This document shows positions 15,031 to 23,132 of a stretch of DNA of 42,864 nt, piece by piece. Source of the DNA: Actinomycetota bacterium (GTDB lineage: Bacteria; Actinomycetota; Actinomycetes; Actinomycetales; Microbacteriaceae); contig CANGKD010000003.1 in the NCBI GenBank assembly GCA_947454495.1, positions 1 through 42,864 on the forward strand, written 5' to 3'. Below the pieces are notes generated by a model. It saw only the letters and a list, made by a program, of their open reading frames with translations, searched no databases and had not been told where the DNA came from. The translations under genes and the position numbers were made by a program. Each line of letters starts with the position of its first letter. Position 1 is the stretch's first letter.

Positions 15031-16905
15031 ATGGCTATCAAATTTGTTCATTCCGAGGACGACGTCAGCGACCTCGTCGCGAACGTACTCGACACCACGC
15101 GAGACCACGTGGTGTGCGTTGTCTCGATTCCCCTATCCCACGATCAGCCCCTTTTTGATCCACTCGAAGTGCAAGCACAATCTGCCGGCATTTGTGACGT
15201 TTGGGTGATCCCCACGGGCGACCTCACCCGTGCGCTCACCTCGCAACTGCCGAACAACGCGGACTGCTACGGAGGTGCCGCACGCATCTACCCCATCTCG
15301 ATGGAATGGACGAACCGACCCAAGCTGAGCAAGCGAATCATGCCCCCCGATGCTCTCCAGATTTCGACGGCGATGGATGCCCTCATCACGGAAATTCACA
15401 CACAGGCTTTCTTGAGCGGTCTCATGGCTCGGCGGACCGCCCTCACGCGCCCTGCATCCGGGATTGTGACGGCATTTCTCAGCGACGACGCTCGCGCGCT
15501 GGTGCGACTCGACAATGATGCGCTGAGCACCGTTGCCCAGGAGCTCACGGCACCTGAGGTTCCACTGTCGAACATTCTGCGCTTAGGTCAAAGAGTTGAC
15601 GGCATGCTTGACCACGAACTTAATCGGTTAATTCTGGACATCCCGAATGTCACGGAGTCGGACGTCCTTGAACATTTTGGCGCGGGGGCGGTCACGTTGG
15701 GTGTCGTCACAGAAGTCGCCCGGCAGTGGGGCTCGGTGGCTCTTTATCCGGGCATGGCGGTGCGCTTGGAGCAACGCGACGTGTCGAGTAACTCCAAAGA
15801 CTTGGTCGATGTGCTGTACGCGGTCGGTGATGTCATCCGCGTTCGGGTCATACGCACACCGCAAGGCAGACTCGGGCTTCGCACTCTCGACATCGACGAT
15901 GATGAGGATGTTTTGCCCGCGTATATCGTGGTCGGTGGCGGGCCGGAATGGCTGAACGAGGACCAACTCAACTGGCTCCCCGTAGAGCAACAGGTAACCG
16001 AATCAATCGAATCGTTTCTCTCCCGCATCGGCCTCGAGCGGGAGGAACCGAGAGAGCCTGACAAACTCTCGGAACCACAGTCCACAGCATCTCCCGACAA
16101 CCGGACTGAGCGAGAACCCCACGATAGTCGTCGCGTGGCCGCAGCAACTCGAGTGCCCTCACCGGGGCCCGGCCCCAAGCCTGCAATCGCAACTGGGCCA
16201 ATTGCGCTGCCCGGTCACTCGCTGGTTGAATCGCAGAGTCTCACAATTCTCCAGTTGCGTGCTCGAGTTGACGAACTCGAACGAACTCTCGCACAAGCCA
16301 ATCCCCGCGGCATGAAAGTCATCCAGGATCAGATGCGCCTCGAGATTGCAGAATTGTTTGAGGATCGTGATTCGTTGCGCGCGCAACTTCGAGCCGAGAA
16401 GGGTCGCACGACAGAACTGCGAGCCCAGGTGCGCGACGCGAAACTCAAGCGCGTCGTGGGAAACGACTACTCAGAGAGCCGCACGTGGTTCGCTTCAAAC
16501 GCGGACGGAGCAACGGAGTGGATACGTCACGAGGTTCACCTCGCGTGGATTGAGCGGATGCCCGCGAACGAACGTTCCCATCGGAGCCTTGCCCAGTATG
16601 CGCTCTCCGAGGACTTCGCGGCGTCACTCGATGAATTCACCAACGGCCAAAAACATAAAGCATTCAAGTGCATCGTCGATGTCCTGGTAGGAACCCCTGA
16701 ACTACTGGCTCTTCGAAAAGTTCACCCCCTGCGCGCGCACGATGGAGCAAATTCCGGCGATCGCATTCGGGACGACGGCGCTGCAGCGATGCGCGCCTAT
16801 ATCGAGGAAGGCGTGGCCTCCGCCCGACGGCTCCATTATTGGAAACTGATCGATGGCACGATTGAACTCGCCAACGTTTCGGTCCATGACGACATCGACG
16901 TCTAA
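15031..16905 (+). CDS. Large tandem-S1-like/coiled-coil protein, unknown function
   Basis: A 624-residue protein. Residues about 1-100 form an unrecognised domain with ICDVWVIPTGDLTRALT and YGGAARIYPISMEW. About 142-195 (SGIVTAFLSDDARALVRL...ILRLGQRVDG) and about 215-290 (TLGVVTEVARQWGSVALYP...YAVGDVIRVRVIR...GRLGLRTLDID) resemble two S1/OB folds, suggesting RNA or nucleic-acid binding. About 335-398 is a Pro/Ser linker, 400-475 a coiled coil, and 480-624 a C-terminal domain ending RRLHYWKLIDGTIELANVSVHDD. ATG 15031 follows AAGGGGGAAGCA. Divergent from the vWA gene; its stop overlaps the convergent DUF3293 gene. The domain reading is by eye and needs profile comparison. Confidence 0.7.
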   Translation: MAIKFVHSEDDVSDLVANVLDTTRDHVVCVVSIPLSHDQPLFDPLEVQAQSAGICDVWVIPTGDLTRALTSQLPNNADCYGGAARIYPISMEWTNRPKLSKRIMPPDALQISTAMDALITEIHTQAFLSGLMARRTALTRPASGIVTAFLSDDARALVRLDNDALSTVAQELTAPEVPLSNILRLGQRVDGMLDHELNRLILDIPNVTESDVLEHFGAGAVTLGVVTEVARQWGSVALYPGMAVRLEQRDVSSNSKDLVDVLYAVGDVIRVRVIRTPQGRLGLRTLDIDDDEDVLPAYIVVGGGPEWLNEDQLNWLPVEQQVTESIESFLSRIGLEREEPREPDKLSEPQSTASPDNRTEREPHDSRRVAAATRVPSPGPGPKPAIATGPIALPGHSLVESQSLTILQLRARVDELERTLAQANPRGMKVIQDQMRLEIAELFEDRDSLRAQLRAEKGRTTELRAQVRDAKLKRVVGNDYSESRTWFASNADGATEWIRHEVHLAWIERMPANERSHRSLAQYALSEDFAASLDEFTNGQKHKAFKCIVDVLVGTPELLALRKVHPLRAHDGANSGDRIRDDGAAAMRAYIEEGVASARRLHYWKLIDGTIELANVSVHDDIDV

Positions 16906-17435
16906 TTGCCCAGGTCACTGGCGGTGCGAATGAGATATGGACGAACCCCGGAAAAATAGGGGTCTAGAACCCCGACGAGAATTTGTTCAAAGTCGATGAA
17001 ACGAAATATCGCATTCTGTTCAAATTGACGAGCCAATCTTTTGACCAACATTTCGAGAGTTGTCTGATTCTCGGTGTGCAGGGAGGGAAGAAAAAACGAT
17101 TCCTCTCCGTGTTGCCCATCTGGTGACTGGCCGCGTGCCGCGTGCCACATCAAACCATGTCGCTCGAGGGCAGAGCGAAGTTCATCATTGCGATGATCGT
17201 TCTCTTCACGCGTCGACGAGCCGGCACTTTTCGGATTTTCCGCGGTGATAACCCACACCTGCGCAACTTCGTTACCAAGGAGCGCGGGAAGCGAGTCTGA
17301 AATGACCCGAGGATAACCGAGAAAATCGGCCGTTTCCTGTTCCACAGACACAGGTACCGTGACGAAAGGACCCCCACCGAGCACGAAGTGAAACTGAGTG
17401 TCGAGATATGCCGCGAGTAGTTCGTGTTTGTTCAA
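16902..17435 (-). CDS. DUF3293-like protein
   Basis: A 177-residue protein with the DUF3293 signature as I recall it: VWVITAENPKS...NDHRNDELRSALERHG, a Gly/His region (GQSPDGQHGEESFFLPSLH), then LVKRLARQFEQNAIFRFID. Function of the family is unknown. TTG at 17435 is preferred because AAGGA lies 7 nt upstream; a TTG two codons earlier (17441) is too close to that site. Follows the TPR gene after 59 bp on the same strand and overlaps the end of the S1-like gene by 4 bp. Confidence 0.7.
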   Translation of the reverse strand: MNKHELLAAYLDTQFHFVLGGGPFVTVPVSVEQETADFLGYPRVISDSLPALLGNEVAQVWVITAENPKSAGSSTREENDHRNDELRSALERHGLMWHAARGQSPDGQHGEESFFLPSLHTENQTTLEMLVKRLARQFEQNAIFRFIDFEQILVGVLDPYFSGVRPYLIRTASDLGN

Positions 17436-17494
17436 AATCAATTCCTTGTCCGTGACGTGAGCCAGCAGTTAGTGAAAAGTTTGGTCGGTCGCGA

Positions 17495-19207
17495 TTACGA
17501 CGTCTCGCTCGGAGTCGCAGAATCCGCGTCGGGAGTCTCGCCCGGGTTCTCTTGTGGTTCCGAGGGCGGTTGCGCCGACGAATCGGACTCGGCCAACGGC
17601 GTGCTTCCCTGTGCGGAGTTGCTGCCGGGGCCGTCTTGCTCAGCGCTTGGGGTTCGTCGAGGACGGGATCGCGGCATCTCTTGCGAGCGCGGGCTCGATT
17701 CACTCTCCACGCGTGGAGGTGACGCATCTGCTCCCAGCACACGCCATTCCGCCGATCGACCGACCTCAGGCGGCTCGGGAAGGAGCGACCGCGCAATCTC
17801 ATTCGCTCGGGCTACCTGACCATCTGCCAAGAAGAGCGCAACCGCTTTCGCCCGCATGTCCTGCGCGCGCGCATGATCGCGTTCGGCGTCAGCCAGAGTT
17901 GAAAGCATCTCGTAAGCCTGTGCCGTGACGCCAACCAGATTCGTGCCCTCGACGAGTTCGATGACGCGTTCGGTAATGCCGCGCGCTTCGTTGGGACGAC
18001 CTTCGTGCTTCGCGACGGCGGCCAAGACCATCAAGTGACGCGTGCGATTGAATACCGAGTCGCCCCACTGTTCGGCCAGATCACTCTCGAGTGCGTTGCG
18101 AGCATTTTCCGGATGACCAGACATGACTTCAACTTCGGCCAACGTCAATCGCGTCACACGTTCCGCCCAGTCGCCGCATTCGCGCTTCGCCCGTTCCGCC
18201 GCGGATGCAGCCATTCGGCGCGCTTCATCGAATTCCTTAGAAACGGCCAACTCAAATGCATCGTTCGCATCAAAGACGGCTAACCGCGCGTGATTTCCGA
18301 CGCTACGCCAATAGGCACGCAATCCGCGAGCGACTTGGGATGCTTCACTCGAGCGACCCAGAGCTTTCAGCGAATCGAGCCGCTGCATGTCAATTTCGGC
18401 CTTGTAGAAATCCGAGTGCCCGGGCCCGGAGAAATAGACCCGCGCAATGTCAAGCCAATGCAGCGCTTCACCATGTTCCTCGTTAATGGTCAGAGTCCAT
18501 CCCAACCGGTATTGCGCGTATCCCAAAACCGACGGATTCTCGAGAAATACAGCGAGGTCGATGTTTTCTCGCAGAATGCGAATCGCGTCGGCAAGCTGCC
18601 CCATCTCGATATGGGCGGATGCCATCCGGTCACTCGCGCGATGCGCCATGGTTGAATGACCCGCCTTCTCGAACAGCGAGCGCGCCTGGGTAAAGTCGTT
18701 CAGGGCTTCGGTGAGTTCGCCGCGCGAGCCTCGTAACTCACCCATTTCGATTCGGCAGTCGCCGGCCATCCACGCGTTATCTGCGGCGAGATAAAAGCGC
18801 GCTGCCGACTCGAACAGGACGAGTGCTTCGTCGGTGTTTTCCATCGCTTGATGACACTCGGCACAACCGTAGAGCGCATCGGCTTGAAGTCGCTCCTGAC
18901 CAACGCTGTGATAACACTCAACTGCGCGTTCAAAACAGTCGAGCGCCTTCATCGGCTGCTCAAGTCTCAGGTTCGCGCGCCCTTGCCAGTAGGCGGCCTC
19001 GCCCTCGTTTTCGGAATAGCCGGCATCTCGCCAACATATCTCCGACATCTCGGCCATGGCAATGCACTCGTTGAATTCGTTCTTGAACCAACTGTGCTGC
19101 GCGAGGTGATACCAGTTTTCCGCTCGCATGATTGCCGGCAACGTCAGGTCATTGGCCATCGCCCACATTTCCTCGTAGGTGGGTGGGGTGTCGTCATCAT
19201 CGTCCAT
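17495..19207 (-). CDS. Tetratricopeptide-repeat protein with disordered C-terminal tail
   Basis: A 570-residue soluble protein. From about 25 to 440 it is a continuous run of TPR-like helical hairpins, for example EGEAAYWQGRANLRLEQPMK, ALDCFERAVECYHSVGQERL and EMGQLADAIRILRENIDLAV. From about 455 to the end it is Pro/Ser/Glu-rich and likely disordered. The acidic start MDDDDDTPPTYEEMWAMAND is notable. Such proteins are peptide-binding scaffolds; no enzymatic domain is visible. ATG 19207 overlaps the previous TAA as TAATG, with GGAGGAG upstream, so it is coupled to the 69-residue gene. Confidence 0.83.
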   Translation of the reverse strand: MDDDDDTPPTYEEMWAMANDLTLPAIMRAENWYHLAQHSWFKNEFNECIAMAEMSEICWRDAGYSENEGEAAYWQGRANLRLEQPMKALDCFERAVECYHSVGQERLQADALYGCAECHQAMENTDEALVLFESAARFYLAADNAWMAGDCRIEMGELRGSRGELTEALNDFTQARSLFEKAGHSTMAHRASDRMASAHIEMGQLADAIRILRENIDLAVFLENPSVLGYAQYRLGWTLTINEEHGEALHWLDIARVYFSGPGHSDFYKAEIDMQRLDSLKALGRSSEASQVARGLRAYWRSVGNHARLAVFDANDAFELAVSKEFDEARRMAASAAERAKRECGDWAERVTRLTLAEVEVMSGHPENARNALESDLAEQWGDSVFNRTRHLMVLAAVAKHEGRPNEARGITERVIELVEGTNLVGVTAQAYEMLSTLADAERDHARAQDMRAKAVALFLADGQVARANEIARSLLPEPPEVGRSAEWRVLGADASPPRVESESSPRSQEMPRSRPRRTPSAEQDGPGSNSAQGSTPLAESDSSAQPPSEPQENPGETPDADSATPSETS

Positions 19208-19416
19208 TAGCTCTCCTCCATATCGCTAGTTTCTGCGTTAAACACGCGGTCGATCACACTGGCCGCGTCGTCCCCAAATTCAATGCCCGGCGGGTCCAAT
19301 TCGAAGTTCGCCATTTCGTTCACGGATGCGCGGATGACGGGTTCCAGCCCCAGGCGAAGTGACCGAGGTTTCTTGAAGGAACGAAATTGAGGCGGTCGAT
19401 TGTGGAACGAAGTCAT
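19207..19416 (-). CDS. 69-residue protein, first gene of the TPR/DUF3293 operon
   Basis: A small protein with a basic first half (RPPQFRSFKKPRSLRLG) and an acidic second half (LDPPGIEFGDDAASVIDRVF, then ETSDMEES). I do not recognise it. ATG 19416 is supported by GGGAGG 4 nt upstream, and its stop overlaps the TPR gene start (TAATG). The split charge suggests a partner-binding peptide or an inhibitor of a neighbour; this is inference only. Confidence 0.68.
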   Translation of the reverse strand: MTSFHNRPPQFRSFKKPRSLRLGLEPVIRASVNEMANFELDPPGIEFGDDAASVIDRVFNAETSDMEES

Positions 19417-19584
19417 GAGTCCTCCCAAGGGGTCGCAAAGGCAGACGAAAACGCGTGGGGCTGTTTTCGATGAGTGAGTGAGACCGTTGATCAGACGAAT
19501 TCTCGGGTAGGGAATGACTTCCCCTGGGAACGAATTCCCACGTGTGCGATGTGTCTCGACCGGCCTCGAGCGTGTCGAAATGCT

Positions 19585-19609
19585 ACCCTCAACAACCGAC
19601 ATTGAGGGT
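19585..19609. repeat. 8-bp inverted repeat
   Basis: ACCCTCAA (19585-19592), 9-nt loop, TTGAGGGT (19602-19609), perfect. It lies about 170 bp upstream of the 69-aa gene start; operator or RNA hairpin cannot be told apart. Confidence 0.5.
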
Positions 19610-19724
19610 CGTTTATGCCCCAAGTGTTGCCCATTCAATCACTCCCTCGCGCGGTCTCGATACCCGACCGAATGAGGCGGCCCCGACAAGCATTTTGCTC
19701 ACCGAGGCCACGCCCCATCGACTT

Positions 19725-19747
19725 GCTCATTCCAAAAGAAAATGAGC
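19725..19747. repeat. 7-bp inverted repeat
   Basis: GCTCATT (19725-19731), 9-nt A-rich loop, AATGAGC (19741-19747), perfect. Same loop length as the repeat at 19585-19609. Might belong to an RNA of unknown extent. Confidence 0.45.
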
Positions 19748-19913
19748 CGGTTCTTCCCCTAGAGCACCCGACTCGATGAGTGGCGGGTTGCTAGACAGCT
19801 AGCTAGGTACTTGTCGCTGTCATTCCTGAACGTCTGAAAAGCCTACGTCATGCCGAATTCCGACACAACCCATAAGGGGCAATTTTCTCTCGTGGCGAAC
19901 GCGGTCGCGTCCG

Positions 19914-20336
19914 TTACATTCCGGGCATCGTGAGATCGGGGGTGACGCCAAACACGGTGCAGCGAGTCGCCAGCGCAGCGCCCGCCGACGCGAGCTGGGC
20001 GACGTCCGGCACCGCCGTCGTGGCCAGCGCATCCAATTGGGCCTTCAGCGCGCTGAGCGCCTCGTCGAGGTTCGCGTCACGGCTCGTGTCAATGGCCGCC
20101 TGAAGTTGAGTCGGCAAGCCTTCGAGGGCCGTCGCCGAATCGGTCAGATCACCACTTTGGATTGCCGACGTGAGGGCGGTCCACACGGATGACACCGTGT
20201 TGCATGCATCACGATTCGCCGCCAGCGATTCCGGGGCGAGGTCGGGCACCAAGGAGCACGCCGTCATGGTGGCGAGCGTCGCTGTGATGACCGCGATGCC
20301 TGCAAAGCGCGCGCCGAGCTGTGAAATACCGTTCAT
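19914..20336 (-). CDS. Putative secreted lipoprotein
   Basis: A 140-residue protein with a signal sequence (ARFAGIAVITATLATMTAC) and a lipobox-like TMTAC around C27, so it is probably lipid-anchored on the outer face of the membrane. The mature part is Ala/Asp/Thr-rich and helical, with two more Cys (C45 and one near residue 124) that could form a disulfide. Not recognised further. ATG 20336 is 3 bp after the SGNH hydrolase stop, so the two are co-transcribed. Confidence 0.75.
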   Translation of the reverse strand: MNGISQLGARFAGIAVITATLATMTACSLVPDLAPESLAANRDACNTVSSVWTALTSAIQSGDLTDSATALEGLPTQLQAAIDTSRDANLDEALSALKAQLDALATTAVPDVAQLASAGAALATRCTVFGVTPDLTMPGM

Positions 20337-20339
20337 AGC

Positions 20340-21194
20340 TCACAAGTTTACGGACTCGACCGCGGGTCCCTGCGAGCGCGACACGTCGGGTGTCGTTACG
20401 CGACGGGAGGGCCATGCGTGGGGATTCGCGATGACGTAGCGCTCGTGCTTCGCCATCACGCCGTCGCCCGCGGTCACGCGACGAATGACACGCAACATAA
20501 AGGGCACGACGTGGTGCCATATCCAGCGAACGAACTCGCGTGGCGTCTGATAATCGCGCGGCGGTTGGTCAAACGGAGGAACGGTCAGCCGGTGAGAGAG
20601 CCCCAGAAGTTTTGCGGCGCGATTTGCGACGTGAATGTGACCCCGCTCGCCAAAATGCACCATGTCGGATGCCCAGAATCGCTGGCGCCGGAGCGAGACG
20701 CTCCCGTGAACGTCCAGGAGGTGCACGTTGTATTCGCGCGCTAATCCGTCGAGCAGGTTCGACATTCGTCGTGATCGCGGGATGCCCAGGCGAAAAGCCC
20801 AGTGGTGTGCTGGGTTGATTGTGTTGGCAAGCACGACCGCAGTGCCAATCCCGTGAAAGCGCTCGAGAGCCGACCGAACCACGGCTTCGACCACATCAAG
20901 TCGCGCGCCCGGTCGCCAGAGATCGTTGGCACCGGCCATAATCGTGACGAGGTCGGGGCGAAGGTCAAGAGCCTGTGCCACTTGATCACCAAAAATCGCC
21001 GTCGCAGTGCGCGACCTGACCGACAAATTCGCGTACTCGACGTCAACCCGAGACTCGGCACATTCACGCGCAATCAGCGTTGCCAGTCGATCCGCCCACC
21101 CCGCGCCCTCGCGGTCGACATCGAAGTTCTTGTCGCCGAGTCCTTCGGTCAGCGAGTCGCCCAAAGCGACATATCGAAAGCGCGTACCGTGCAC
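20340..21194 (-). CDS. SGNH/GDSL-type hydrolase
   Basis: A 284-residue esterase/lipase-fold protein. Block I is FRYVALGDSLTEGLG (Ser nucleophile about residue 13), block III is IMAGANDLWRPG, and block V is ASDMVHFGERGH (Asp and His of the triad). No signal peptide, so probably cytoplasmic, like the family members common in actinobacteria. Downstream of block V are about 80 extra residues rich in Arg and Trp. GTG 21194 is chosen because it puts GDSL at the usual distance and has GGAAG upstream; ATG 21233 is an alternative. Upstream partner of the lipoprotein gene. Confidence 0.82.
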   Translation of the reverse strand: MHGTRFRYVALGDSLTEGLGDKNFDVDREGAGWADRLATLIARECAESRVDVEYANLSVRSRTATAIFGDQVAQALDLRPDLVTIMAGANDLWRPGARLDVVEAVVRSALERFHGIGTAVVLANTINPAHHWAFRLGIPRSRRMSNLLDGLAREYNVHLLDVHGSVSLRRQRFWASDMVHFGERGHIHVANRAAKLLGLSHRLTVPPFDQPPRDYQTPREFVRWIWHHVVPFMLRVIRRVTAGDGVMAKHERYVIANPHAWPSRRVTTPDVSRSQGPAVESVNL

Positions 21195-21298
21195 GCTTCC
21201 AGCCTCGCGACACACATGAACACGAGGTGACATGACACGAAACGGTGATCGACAGTCCGGCATCCACCGTGTGGACGGTTGGAAAGCGGGAGGTTACG

Positions 21299-21315
21299 TA
21301 CATATGCAGTATGTA
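21299..21315. promoter_or_regulatory. Dyad upstream of the LysR gene, candidate operator
   Basis: TACATA-TGCAG-TATGTA is a perfect 6-bp dyad 21 bp before the LysR start. It fits the T-N11-A style of LysR sites and is a plausible autoregulatory element. Confidence 0.5.
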
Positions 21316-21336
21316 GCGTCAGGGTAGGCTTCACGC

Positions 21337-22266
21337 ATGCTCGATATGCGCCAACTCGCCGCGCTCGTCGCCCTCGAGAGCACCGGCTCGATTGCCGCGG
21401 CGGCCCGTGACCTCGCGTGGAGCCAGCCCACCGTCACTCACCACCTCAAGGGGTTAGCCGCCACGCTGGGTGCACCCGTGGTGGCCAGCGACGCCACGGG
21501 AACAAAACTCACGGCCGCGGGACGAACTTTGCTGCCGACGGCGCAGACGATCCTCGCGCTTGCGCGACGGGCAGAGCGCGAGGTGTCAATTGCCCGCGGT
21601 AGCGAAGGTGGCGTGAATCCTCTGGCAAACACCGCGGAACCTCTGCGCGTCGGCGTGATTCCCTCCGTCGGGGCATCCGTCATGCCGTTGTTGTTGCGGG
21701 ATTTGCAATCGATGGATGCGCAGGTCACCGTCAGCGAGGCGGAGACGGATCGGCTCGTAACTCTCCTCGCGTCGATGGACCTCGACATTGCGATCCTGCT
21801 CGGCGGCGACCGCGTGCGCGGCATGTTGCCCCCGGGATCTCTCTACCGACCGTTGCGTCGAGAGCGACTCGTCTTGCTACTCCCGGCGGGGCATCCGTTG
21901 GCCGGCTCGACCGGTGTGTCGTTGCGTGATGTGCGGGACGAAAAGTGGGTGCTATCGCCATCCGACATTGATCCACTGGACGAACTGTTGCGCACCGAGG
22001 CAATGCGCGTGGGCGTTGAGATTCGTGGATCGGTGTTTAGCGATGACTACGCCGTGATCCAGAGCTACGTGGCGGCACACCTCGGACTCACACTCGTTCC
22101 AGAATCTCTTGTGTCGCCGGAGCGTCACGACCTGGCCACAGCCGAACTCGCTGGTGACGGATTCGTGCGTGAAATTGGGCTCGCTGTTGCCGCCCACGCC
22201 CCGCGCCAACTTGTGGAACCATTTGTCGAACGCCTGTTGCACATCCAGAAGGGCCTCACCTCATGA
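21337..22266 (+). CDS. LysR-family transcriptional regulator
   Basis: A 309-residue regulator. The N-terminal HTH is clear (RQLAALVALESTGSIAAAAR, then LAWSQPTVTHHLKGLAATLG), followed by the linker helix (LLPTAQTILALARRAEREV) and a periplasmic-binding-like effector domain (LRVGVIPSVGASVMPLLLRD; LVLLLPAGHPLAG; LGLTLVPES). Its effector is unknown. The stop overlaps the start of the channel-like gene as ATGA (22263-22266), so the two are coupled and may be functionally linked. ATG 21337 has a weak AGGG upstream. Confidence 0.9.
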   Translation: MLDMRQLAALVALESTGSIAAAARDLAWSQPTVTHHLKGLAATLGAPVVASDATGTKLTAAGRTLLPTAQTILALARRAEREVSIARGSEGGVNPLANTAEPLRVGVIPSVGASVMPLLLRDLQSMDAQVTVSEAETDRLVTLLASMDLDIAILLGGDRVRGMLPPGSLYRPLRRERLVLLLPAGHPLAGSTGVSLRDVRDEKWVLSPSDIDPLDELLRTEAMRVGVEIRGSVFSDDYAVIQSYVAAHLGLTLVPESLVSPERHDLATAELAGDGFVREIGLAVAAHAPRQLVEPFVERLLHIQKGLTS

Positions 22267-23108
22267 CCTCGTTGTTTCGTTCGCGCGTCACCCGATTGGG
22301 TGACCTGTGGAACAAGTACTCGCTATGGCCACTCATCGCACTGGGCATTCTGTTGGTCGTGTTGATGACGATTCCAGCTCTCTTGGACGGCGCCCAAGTC
22401 GACCTGAACGGCAGCGATGGCTCCGCGAAAATCGCGCGCGCAATCATCCCGTTTGTGTGGGGAATCTTCGTCTTTGACGTGTTGTTCCGGTTGCTCACGG
22501 CACCGAGTCGCACGACCTTCCTGCGGGAGGAATGGCTCGAGCTCGTCGCCGTCGCATTGCCTTACCTGCCGCACCTGCACGTGCTTCAACTGTTGTCTGT
22601 GTTCATTATTTTGGCGAGCCGACTACGCACGCGGGTGACGCAGCGGATTGTGATTTATGCCGTGAGCATTTCGCTCATCTCGTGGTACGTCATCGGACTC
22701 GGAATCACCGAAGCCGAAGGCATTTTTGATGATCCCATCGCAACGTTTCCGGATGGTCTGTGGTGGTCATTCGAACTTCTCACCACGGGAAATGGTTTCG
22801 ACGAAACTTTTCCCACCACCGAAGCCGGTCGCGTGCTCGGAGTCTTTGGCTTTCTCCTCAGCTACGCGGTGATTGGCGGAATCACCGCCGCACTCGTCGC
22901 ATGGATGGTGTCCATTGGTCGCCGCGAAGACGATGAAGAAATCCTCAACGAACTCGAAGAAGACGCCAATGACGTCGCTGCGTTGCACGATGAGGTGAGG
23001 GCGCTGCGCTCGGAACTCTCCGCGCTTCGAAACGATCTGGGATTGGCCACCGGCGTTCGTTCGTCTTCTCAGACCAGTCCGTCAGCGAGAAAGAAGAGCG
23101 AGCTGTAG
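22263..23108 (+). CDS. Potassium-channel-like membrane protein with atypical filter
   Basis: A 281-residue membrane protein. Hydrophobic segments lie at about 20-42, 60-80, 90-118 and 125-148; then comes a pore-like loop PDGLWWSFELLTTGNGFDE and FPTTEAGRVLG, and a final helix (FGFLLSYAVIGGITAALVAW). This matches the last two helices of K+ channels (W-S/T...TTxGYGDxxP..xGR), but the filter reads TTGNGFD in place of TVGYGD. A cytoplasmic coiled coil (about 225-260, acidic then LHDEVRALRSELSALRNDLG) may drive oligomerisation. Coupled to the LysR gene. Confidence 0.75.
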   Translation: MTSLFRSRVTRLGDLWNKYSLWPLIALGILLVVLMTIPALLDGAQVDLNGSDGSAKIARAIIPFVWGIFVFDVLFRLLTAPSRTTFLREEWLELVAVALPYLPHLHVLQLLSVFIILASRLRTRVTQRIVIYAVSISLISWYVIGLGITEAEGIFDDPIATFPDGLWWSFELLTTGNGFDETFPTTEAGRVLGVFGFLLSYAVIGGITAALVAWMVSIGRREDDEEILNELEEDANDVAALHDEVRALRSELSALRNDLGLATGVRSSSQTSPSARKKSEL

Positions 23109-23132
23109 CTGCGTCGTGGCTCCGTGAGGGGG

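Larger units (their letters stand above)
19417..19913. other. 497-bp intergenic region with hairpins, no gene seen
   Basis: Separates the 69-aa/TPR/DUF3293 operon from the lipoprotein gene, both on the minus strand. It must carry the promoter of that operon. Short open frames are present but lack ribosome-binding sites and coding-like composition. Two clear hairpins (listed separately) and a weaker bulged one near 19762-19791 are the only structure. No tRNA signature was found. Confidence 0.7.

Noticed and set aside
17200-19640. Plus-strand open frames across the TPR and DUF3293 genes
   Set aside because: They mirror the real minus-strand genes, lack ribosome-binding sites and give Arg/Cys/Ser-rich low-quality translations.
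19640-19800. tRNA or attachment site in the intergenic region
   Set aside because: No T-loop (GGTTCGA-like) or acceptor stem was found, and no integrase gene is nearby.
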